From assembly GCA_009936825.1 (NCBI GenBank), contig JAACDV010000045.1, forward strand, positions 1 through 19,091: DNA of 19,091 nt, in the 5' to 3' direction. Origin of the DNA: Bacteroidota bacterium (GTDB lineage Bacteria; Pseudomonadota; Alphaproteobacteria; Puniceispirillales; Puniceispirillaceae). How positions within the stretch are numbered: position 1 is the first letter of the stretch; each line of letters starts with the position of its first letter. A program made the translations under genes and the position numbers. Positions 13,608 to 19,091 of this stretch are shown piece after piece. The notes beneath the pieces are model-generated. The model saw only the letters and a list, made by a program, of their open reading frames with translations. It had not been told where the DNA came from and made no database searches.

Positions 13608-14400
13608 GGCCCAGACCTAACAGCGTGGCAGCCTCAGCAACTCTGGCGGCGTTATCTGGTGCGATCGTGCCATCGGCCATAAAGGATGAATTCTCAAATC
13701 CTACACGCAATTTTCCGCCCATAGCTACAGCGCTGGCGATACAGGCGCTCTCTTCTTCACGAAAGGCGCAGACCGCCCAGTCACCAGTGATTCCCGCTGC
13801 ATCCATTGCGCTTTTGAACGGGGCAATCATGTCAGGATGCGACATCGCGCCGGAATAATGACCGATAACAAACAGGCACCAGACGTTGGTTTTTGGCAAG
13901 CTGGCATATTCCAACATCCTGCCAAGAAGGCCCAGATGTTCGGGCAAATAGCAGATATGCTGGACAGCGATACCGGCCTCGGCAAGCCAAGCATAGAATT
14001 TTGCATCTTCGGGGGCGGGGGCGCCCGACGGCATCATTTCCACAACCCCAATCGATACCCCTTCAGGCTGGCTGGCGATAGTGACGCGGCGCATATCGGC
14101 CGGCGCATACCGGCCAACCGCCTCAGTGGTGATCTGATGATGCATCATCGGTACTTCGCGCCGCAATTCGTCGAGCGCCTCGCGGTATAGTCCCGCATCC
14201 AGAATATGCGCGCGATTGGCATCACGGACATGAAAATGTATGGCACCCGCCCCGGCCACGGCACAGCTTTTTGCGGTGGCGACAATTTCGGGAATGGTGA
14301 CGGGAAGCGCCGGATGATCATCCCCCGTCAGCCGCGCGCCATTCGGGGCAACCATCAAGGTGGGTAGAGCGCTACCGGATTTGGAAATAGATGCGGACAT
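13597..14400 (-). CDS. BKACE (DUF849) beta-keto acid cleavage enzyme-like protein
   Basis: This family condenses a beta-keto acid with acetyl-CoA to give acetoacetate and a new CoA ester; the founding member is Kce, 3-keto-5-aminohexanoate cleavage enzyme of lysine fermentation. The 267-residue TIM-barrel protein shows Ala-Pro-Asn-Gly-Ala-Arg near the N-terminus, the zinc ligands His55 and His57 in His-Phe-His-Val-Arg-Asp, and Gln-Ile-Thr-Thr-Glu-Ala-Val-Gly. The C-terminal Arg232-Val-Gly-Phe-Glu236-Asn237 matches Arg226...Glu230-Asp231 of Kce. Arg and the zinc-binding Glu are kept, but the catalytic Asp is Asn here. The substrate is unknown; a beta-ketoadipate-type acid is conceivable given nearby pobA. 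It is divergent from pstS and overlaps dinB. AAAAAAGG lies about nine bases before the ATG. Confidence 0.85.
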   Translation of the reverse strand: MSASISKSGSALPTLMVAPNGARLTGDDHPALPVTIPEIVATAKSCAVAGAGAIHFHVRDANRAHILDAGLYREALDELRREVPMMHHQITTEAVGRYAPADMRRVTIASQPEGVSIGVVEMMPSGAPAPEDAKFYAWLAEAGIAVQHICYLPEHLGLLGRMLEYASLPKTNVWCLFVIGHYSGAMSHPDMIAPFKSAMDAAGITGDWAVCAFREEESACIASAVAMGGKLRVGFENSSFMADGTIAPDNAARVAEAATLLGLGHDS

Positions 14401-14500
14401 ATGATATGGCCTTTTTTAGAGTCGGATGCGGCTGCATTTGCCGATACGCCGAATGGACAAACCCAAAAAATGGCTTTTATCACTGGGCGCCGGCGGCAAT

Positions 14501-14540
14501 CATTCATAAAACTGTAACATTGATGACAAGATTCTGTAAT
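14501..14540 (+). promoter_or_regulatory. Pho box array and promoter of the pst operon
   Basis: CATTCAT-AAAA-CTGTAAC (14501-14518) fits the PhoB-binding Pho box (two CTGTCAT-like 7-mers joined by four A/T bases). The 11-bp period continues with ATGACAA (14523-14529) and CTGTAAT (14534-14540). The last unit also contains TGTAAT (14535-14540), a five of six match to a -10 box, 16 nt after the first box, so the Pho box would replace the -35 element. This predicts induction of pstSCAB by phosphate starvation. The remaining sequence between the BKACE gene and the box (14401-14500) shows nothing I can assign with confidence. Confidence 0.75.
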
Positions 14541-14589
14541 GGTTGAGGTGCAAAAGAGACGGGAATTCAAATCTCATCAGGAGTTTACA

Positions 14590-15642
14590 ATGCGTTTCAC
14601 TTATGCCCTTGCCGGTGTTGTTGTTATCGCCAGCATTTCAGCTTCAGCTAATGCCCGTGACTATATTAGTATAGCCGGTTCTTCAACTGTTCTGCCATTC
14701 GCAACCATCGTGGCCGAACAGTTCGGCAACAATCCATCATTCAAAACACCCGTCGTTGAATCAGGTGGGTCATCAGTTGGCAAAAAAGGTGTCTGTGAAG
14801 GTATCGGAACCGAGTGTATCGACATCGGCAATGCCTCGTCTCGCATGAAGGTAAAAGAGCTGGAATATTGTGCGTCAAACGGCGTTACCCTTACCGAGAT
14901 CAAAGCCGGTTATGACGGCATCGTTATCGCCAACGCCAAAGGCGGTGAGCCGCTGATAATTTCCAAAGCAGACGTTGGCAAAGCGCTAACAGCCAAAGTT
15001 CCAGCCGGTGAAATTCGTGATACCAACGTCAATGAAATGATCGATAACCCGTTCCAGAAATGGTCGGACATCAACCCGGATTACCCGGATCTTGCCATTC
15101 GTGTGTATGGACCGCCAACCACGTCTGGCACCCGGGCATCTTTTGCCGAAATGGTGAATGAAAAGGGCTATTGCAAAAAGGATGCGTTGGCAAAGGCTGC
15201 GCTGGCCGCGGCCGGCATCAGTGCAAAGACTTGCCGCGCGATGCGGACCGACGGTGCCTATATCGAAGCAGGTGAACAGGATAATCTGATCGTTCAAAAG
15301 CTTCGCGAAGATCCAACCGCATATGGCATTTTTGGTTTTTCGTATCTCGATCAGAACACGGATACGCTGCAAGGCGCCACCATCGACGGCACCAACCCGA
15401 CCTTTGATGAAATTGCGGATGGCACCTATTCGGTTGCGCGCGCATTATTCTTCTACGTCAAGCACGAACATATCGGTGTTATTCCGGGCTTGGCTGAATT
15501 TATGGCCGAGTGGGTTAAGCATTGGGGCGAAGATGGCGAGCTGTCGGATGCGGGAATGATCCCAATGCCAGCTGCAGAGCGTGCCAAGTTTAAAGCTGCG
15601 ATGGCGGAACTACCAGTTTTGACAGCTGATATGCTTAACTAG
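14590..15642 (+). CDS. pstS: Phosphate ABC transporter, periplasmic phosphate-binding protein
   Basis: PstS captures phosphate in the periplasm and delivers it to PstCA. The 350-residue precursor starts with a short basic end and a hydrophobic stretch (about 4-20), with likely signal peptidase cleavage after Ala-Asn-Ala near residue 23. The mature protein begins Ile-Ala-Gly-Ser-Ser-Thr-Val-Leu-Pro-Phe. It then has Ser-Gly-Gly-Ser-Ser-Val-Gly, the Asp-Ile-Gly-Asn-Ala-Ser-Ser-Arg segment and Thr-Ser-Gly-Thr-Arg, which supply the usual hydroxyl, backbone and arginine contacts to phosphate. It belongs to the PstS branch common in marine proteobacteria rather than the E. coli type. ATG 14590 has AGGAG six bases upstream; the ATG at 14539 lies inside the Pho box and is rejected. 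A hairpin follows before pstC. Confidence 0.95.
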   Translation: MRFTYALAGVVVIASISASANARDYISIAGSSTVLPFATIVAEQFGNNPSFKTPVVESGGSSVGKKGVCEGIGTECIDIGNASSRMKVKELEYCASNGVTLTEIKAGYDGIVIANAKGGEPLIISKADVGKALTAKVPAGEIRDTNVNEMIDNPFQKWSDINPDYPDLAIRVYGPPTTSGTRASFAEMVNEKGYCKKDALAKAALAAAGISAKTCRAMRTDGAYIEAGEQDNLIVQKLREDPTAYGIFGFSYLDQNTDTLQGATIDGTNPTFDEIADGTYSVARALFFYVKHEHIGVIPGLAEFMAEWVKHWGEDGELSDAGMIPMPAAERAKFKAAMAELPVLTADMLN

Positions 15643-15654
15643 AACTAGCCAAAA

Positions 15655-15694
15655 TGCCGATAGCCGGTTAAATAATCGGTTGTCGGCACTTTTT
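15655..15694 (+). terminator. Terminator-like hairpin between pstS and pstC (attenuator)
   Basis: A 13-bp stem (15655-15667 with 15676-15688, three of the pairs G-U) encloses an 8-nt loop and is followed, after one C, by five T residues (15690-15694). A run of four A residues precedes the stem. The pstC Shine-Dalgarno AGGGAG begins at the next base. It probably stops part of the transcripts after pstS, giving excess binding protein over permease, and may stabilise the pstS mRNA end. Confidence 0.7.
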
Positions 15695-15706
15695 AGGGAG
15701 ACATAG

Positions 15707-17089
15707 TTGAACGATTTCGGTCTCGCTATCATGATTCTCCTGGTCAGTGCGGCGTATTTTGTTCTGGGCACCCGCGCCGCCAAAACCAGTAGAAATGCCG
15801 GGGCGCAGGCGCACTCACTTCCGCATTATTATGGGCTTTTCGCCGCGCTTGGCGCCGCAATTCCGGCGCTCGCTCTTTTGGTTATTCTGGCCATTGGCGA
15901 TGATATTGTCTTTCGTTCAATGGCGCTTGATTTCATTCCTGATGATGTTCGGGCGGCGCAAGGCTACAAAGAAATCATTGTGCTGGCGCAAATTACCAAT
16001 GTTGTTGACGGCATCAATTTTGGTGAGCAACCGGACTGGGTTTATAAAGCCGCCGCCGCTTGGCACGGATGGGATGCTGCCTCGACTACGTTAAAGTCGG
16101 TTATTTCTGTAAGCCTGTCACTGTTGGTCGGGCTGTTTGCCTTCCGCAAAATCAATCCATCATTCAGATCGCGCAACGCTGTTGAGCGCATATTGCTGAT
16201 TGTGCTGGCGGCAAGCTCTGGCATCGCTATTCTGACGACGATGGGGATCGTATTTTCGGTGCTGTTCGAATCGATGCGGTTTTTTGCGCTGGTGCCAATC
16301 AGCGAATTTCTGTTTGGTACAACATGGAATCCGCAATTTGAAGGTGCGGAGCGCGCTGGTTCGGGCGGTGGCGATTCGGTCTATGGATCGGTGCCATTAT
16401 TTGTTGGTACGCTGTTGATATCGGTGATTGCGCTTTGTGTTGCGGTGCCTGTCGGCCTGTTCAGCGCGATTTATCTTTCAGAATACGCATCGCAGCGCAC
16501 CCGGACAGTGGTGAAACCGCTGATGGAGTTGCTGGCCGGGGTTCCAACGGTTGTTTACGGGTTTTTCGCAGCGCTAACTGTGGCACCTTTTATTCGGGCG
16601 TCCGGGATGAGCTTTGGTCTTGATGTAGCGTCTGAATCGGCGCTTGCCGCTGGGCTGGTGATGGGGATCATGATCATTCCGTTTGTCTCTTCCCTTTCAG
16701 ATGATGTTTTGAACGCGGTCCCGCAATCACTTCGCGATGCGGCATACGGGCTGGGCAGTACCCGCAGCGAGACGACGCGCAACGTTGTTCTTCCGGCGGC
16801 ACTTCCGGGGGTTGTTGCGGCGGTTCTGCTGGCGGTATCGCGCGCGGTTGGAGAGACCATGATAGTGGTTATGGCGGCGGGTCTCGCCGCCAATCTGTCG
16901 CTTAACCCGCTGGATGCTGTGACTACGGTGACGTCGCAGATCGTGACGATTCTGGTTGGTGATCAGGAATTTGAATCGGCCAAAACCCTGTCGGCTTTTG
17001 CGCTGGCATTAACTTTGATATTCATCACGCTGTGCTTGAATTTGGTTGCATTGCAGGTGGTCAAGAAATATCGAGAGCAATATGAGTGA
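15707..17089 (+). CDS. pstC: Phosphate ABC transporter permease PstC (extended form)
   Basis: One of the two inner-membrane subunits that form the phosphate channel with PstA. At 460 residues it is about 140 longer than E. coli PstC (319). The extra N-terminal part has hydrophobic segments near 5-22, 42-64 and 126-145 and a soluble loop between the last two, as in the PstC form with the DUF3708 domain. The standard permease core follows (from about 225), with the ATPase-contacting EAA-type loop in Asp-Ala-Ala-Tyr-Gly-Leu-Gly-Ser-Thr-Arg. Translation starts at TTG 15707: AGGGAG (15695-15700) is spaced six bases before it and no ATG has such a site. The next in-frame ATG, 15731, would cut into the first membrane segment. 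Its end overlaps pstA by 8 nt. Confidence 0.93.
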   Translation: MNDFGLAIMILLVSAAYFVLGTRAAKTSRNAGAQAHSLPHYYGLFAALGAAIPALALLVILAIGDDIVFRSMALDFIPDDVRAAQGYKEIIVLAQITNVVDGINFGEQPDWVYKAAAAWHGWDAASTTLKSVISVSLSLLVGLFAFRKINPSFRSRNAVERILLIVLAASSGIAILTTMGIVFSVLFESMRFFALVPISEFLFGTTWNPQFEGAERAGSGGGDSVYGSVPLFVGTLLISVIALCVAVPVGLFSAIYLSEYASQRTRTVVKPLMELLAGVPTVVYGFFAALTVAPFIRASGMSFGLDVASESALAAGLVMGIMIIPFVSSLSDDVLNAVPQSLRDAAYGLGSTRSETTRNVVLPAALPGVVAAVLLAVSRAVGETMIVVMAAGLAANLSLNPLDAVTTVTSQIVTILVGDQEFESAKTLSAFALALTLIFITLCLNLVALQVVKKYREQYE

Positions 17090-18386
17090 TCATAATCATC
17101 AGATGATCCCCCCGCATCTGGCTGCGCAGCGGGTGATGGCAGGGCTTGCTGGCAGGCGGGCACGCGAAAAGCGATTCCGGATTTATGGCAAGGTTGCTAT
17201 TGGCATTGCGTTGGCGTTTCTTGTGACGTTGTTTGTCTCGATTTTCGCCAAGGGCATCCCGGGGTTCTTTCAGCATTACGTCACGATTGAAGTCACGCTG
17301 GACCGTGAGAAACTGGATCCGGCGGGCGATTTGTCGGTGCAGTCACTTTATGATGGCGATGCGCGCGGTATTATCAGAGCCGCACTCTATGACATTGTCG
17401 GCGCATCGGGCCGTTCTGAGCGCAAGGCGGCGGGAAAGCTGATTTCTGCTGGCGCGGAACAGCGCCTTCGCAAAGCGGTCATCAGCAATCCCAATATTTT
17501 GAACACCACGCAGTCGATGCGCTTTGCGCTGGATGATGATATCGATAGTTTTCTGCGCGGCTTTATCAAACGCGAGACGCCTGAAGGCGACCGCCGTATC
17601 AATGACAAGATGATCGGCTTTATCGACGCGCTGCAAGCCCAAGGACGGATTAGCTATAATTTCAGCGATTATCTGATTTTTGGCAGTGCTTCGCGAAATG
17701 CTGAAATGGCCGGGATATTTGGGGCGTTTATCGGGTCTATCCTGACCTTGTCTGTGTGTCTGGTGTTGTCCTTTCCGATTGGTGTGGCAACGGCGATTTA
17801 TCTTGAAGAATTTGCGCCAAAAAACCGCCTTACTGAGATTATCGAAATTAACATCAACAATCTGGCGGCAGTACCGTCGGTGGTGTTTGGCATGTTGGGG
17901 TTGGCGATTTTTATTGGTATTTTTGGCCTGCCAAGGTCAATCCCGTTGATTGGCGGGATTGTGCTGGCGCTGATGACGCTGCCAACAATCATCATTTCGT
18001 CGCGCGCGGCCATTCGTGCCGTGCCCCCCAGTATTCGTGATGCGGCGTTAGGAGTTGGGGCGTCGCGGGTGCAGACAATGCTACATCATGTAGTGCCGCT
18101 GGCACTGCCGGGAATGCTGACGGGAACGATTATTGGAATGGCGCAGGCGCTTGGCGAGACCGCGCCGCTTTTGATGATCGGCATGGTTGCCTTTATTGTT
18201 GATGTTCCGGGCAGTATAACCGACCCCGGAACCGTTTTGCCGGTGCAGATTTTTATGTGGGCAGATTTTGCCGAGCGCATGTTCGTGCTAAAAACCAGTG
18301 CCGCAATTATGGTGTTGCTGCTGTTTTTGATTGCGATGAATGCCTTTGCCATAATTATTCGCAAAAACCTTGAGCGTAGATGGTAG
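17082..18386 (+). CDS. pstA: Phosphate ABC transporter permease PstA (extended form)
   Basis: The second channel-forming inner-membrane subunit. At 434 residues it is about 140 longer than E. coli PstA (296). After a cytoplasmic, basic N-terminus there is a membrane segment at about 36-58. A long, mostly polar region to about 205 follows, probably periplasmic, as in PstA proteins with the DUF3333 domain. The permease core comes next, with Ala-Val-Pro-Ser-Val-Val-Phe-Gly and the EAA-type loop in Asp-Ala-Ala-Leu-Gly-Val-Gly-Ala-Ser-Arg. A last membrane segment precedes a basic C-terminus. ATG 17082 lies inside the end of pstC and has GAGAG upstream, so translation is probably coupled; the open frame back to 17046 is just pstC in another frame. 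Confidence 0.94.
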   Translation: MSDHNHQMIPPHLAAQRVMAGLAGRRAREKRFRIYGKVAIGIALAFLVTLFVSIFAKGIPGFFQHYVTIEVTLDREKLDPAGDLSVQSLYDGDARGIIRAALYDIVGASGRSERKAAGKLISAGAEQRLRKAVISNPNILNTTQSMRFALDDDIDSFLRGFIKRETPEGDRRINDKMIGFIDALQAQGRISYNFSDYLIFGSASRNAEMAGIFGAFIGSILTLSVCLVLSFPIGVATAIYLEEFAPKNRLTEIIEININNLAAVPSVVFGMLGLAIFIGIFGLPRSIPLIGGIVLALMTLPTIIISSRAAIRAVPPSIRDAALGVGASRVQTMLHHVVPLALPGMLTGTIIGMAQALGETAPLLMIGMVAFIVDVPGSITDPGTVLPVQIFMWADFAERMFVLKTSAAIMVLLLFLIAMNAFAIIIRKNLERRW

Positions 18387-18410
18387 AGTGATTCCCAACA
18401 CGGCCCCCAG

Positions 18411-19091
18411 ATGGACATCCAGATGACGAATTTTGCTGAACAGCCACATGATTTTGCGAGCACAGCCATTAGCACTGAAACTGTGGGAAATGTTTATGTC
18501 GAAAACCCGCGCATGACGACACGCAATGTGAACGTGTTCTATGGCGATAAATGCGCGATTGATGATGTTACTCTCGATATTGGCGAGAAGCAGGTGATTG
18601 CGTTCATCGGCCCGTCAGGGTGCGGCAAGTCAACGTTTCTGCGCTGTTTGAACCGGATGAATGACACCATTGATATCTGCCGCATTGAAGGCGAAATCAT
18701 GCTGGATGGTCAGAATATCTATTCACCGCATATTGATGTGGTGCCGCTTCGCGCCCGAGTCGGAATGGTGTTTCAAAAGCCGAACCCGTTCCCGAAATCA
18801 ATTTTTGACAATGTTGCCTATGGTCCGCGCATTCACGGCATTGCTACAAATAAGGCCGAGCTAAATAATGTTGTCGAAGGATCGCTTGCCCGTGCCGGGT
18901 TGTGGGATGAGGTCAAGGATCGCCTGCATCAGCCCGGAACCGGTCTATCGGGTGGGCAGCAGCAGCGTCTTTGTATCGCGCGCACCATTGCCGTTAGCCC
19001 CGAGATAATCCTGATGGATGAGCCTTGCTCGGCGCTGGACCCGATTGCGACTGCCAGAATCGAAGAGCTGATCCATGAGTTAAGCAACGAA
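18411..19091 (+). CDS. pstB: Phosphate ABC transporter ATPase PstB, 5' part
   Basis: PstB hydrolyses ATP to drive the PstCA channel and takes part in Pho signalling with PhoU and PhoR. The first 227 codons are present and the gene runs off the window. The fold is clear: Walker A Gly67-Pro-Ser-Gly-Cys-Gly-Lys73-Ser-Thr, Gln-Lys-Pro-Asn-Pro-Phe-Pro in the Q loop, signature Leu-Ser-Gly-Gly-Gln-Gln-Gln-Arg, and Walker B [13 protein letters not shown]. The start is uncertain. ATGs at 18411, 18423 and 18513 are in frame and none has a strong Shine-Dalgarno. The last would give a start like minimal PstB, while many alphaproteobacterial PstB proteins have a 20-35 residue N-terminal tail. It begins 24 nt after pstA in the same reading frame. 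phoU and phoB may follow outside the window. Confidence 0.94.
   Translation, partial: MDIQMTNFAEQPHDFASTAISTETVGNVYVENPRMTTRNVNVFYGDKCAIDDVTLDIGEKQVIAFIGPSGCGKSTFLRCLNRMNDTIDICRIEGEIMLDGQNIYSPHIDVVPLRARVGMVFQKPNPFPKSIFDNVAYGPRIHGIATNKAELNNVVEGSLARAGLWDEVKDRLHQPGTGLSGGQQQRLCIARTIAVSPEIILMDEPCSALDPIATARIEELIHELSNE

Noticed and set aside
14539..14589. Earlier ATG for pstS
   Set aside because: It lies within the Pho box and -10 region and would add 17 polar residues before the signal peptide; ATG 14590 has a good ribosome site.

Overview
The window looks like chromosomal DNA from an alphaproteobacterium, probably a marine one of moderate GC content. The reasons are the long, N-terminally extended PstC and PstA, a PstB of the type seen in Rhodobacterales and relatives, a DinB with a Cys-x2-Cys pair motif before the polymerase domain, and the mix of Entner-Doudoroff, BKACE and PobA genes. 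The exact lineage (for example SAR116-like or Rhodobacterales-like) is inference from gene content and cannot be fixed here. Coding density is very high, and I saw no tRNA, rRNA, CRISPR array, insertion sequence or prophage gene.

Region 1 (1-8872) is a sugar-catabolism island. It starts with the 3' end of a hydroxypyruvate isomerase-like gene, followed by glucokinase (glk, +). Facing glk is a six-gene minus-strand operon: gap, zwf, edd, eda, a Gfo/Idh/MocA oxidoreductase and an AGE-family sugar epimerase/isomerase, with gaps of about 31-52 nt. Together glk, zwf, edd, eda and gap cover glucose to pyruvate plus glyceraldehyde-3-phosphate and onward to 1,3-bisphosphoglycerate; a 6-phosphogluconolactonase gene is missing. 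The last two genes may bring another aldose or ketose, such as mannose, into the pathway. A 310-nt divergent region (8563-8872) separates gap from a ROK-family repressor gene. It holds a perfect 19-bp palindrome over a promoter facing gap and a second palindrome touching the promoter facing the ROK gene.

Region 2 (8873-12218) is plus strand: the ROK regulator, which has lost the family's kinase and zinc residues, then a phytanoyl-CoA dioxygenase-like (PhyH) gene overlapping pobA (4-hydroxybenzoate 3-monooxygenase).

Region 3 (12219-14400) is minus strand: a BKACE (DUF849) gene overlapping dinB (DNA polymerase IV). The dinB and pobA stop codons abut with no base between them and sit in an inverted repeat.

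Region 4 (14401-19091) is a high-affinity phosphate transport operon, pstS-pstC-pstA-pstB, the last cut by the window end. Upstream of pstS is a good Pho box in an 11-bp-periodic repeat array. A terminator-like hairpin lies between pstS and pstC, immediately before the Shine-Dalgarno sequence of a TTG-initiated pstC.

No clearly new defence or mobile system was found. The most useful leads are the regulatory architecture of the Entner-Doudoroff operon, its two extra sugar enzymes, the altered residues in the BKACE and ROK proteins, and the pst control elements.
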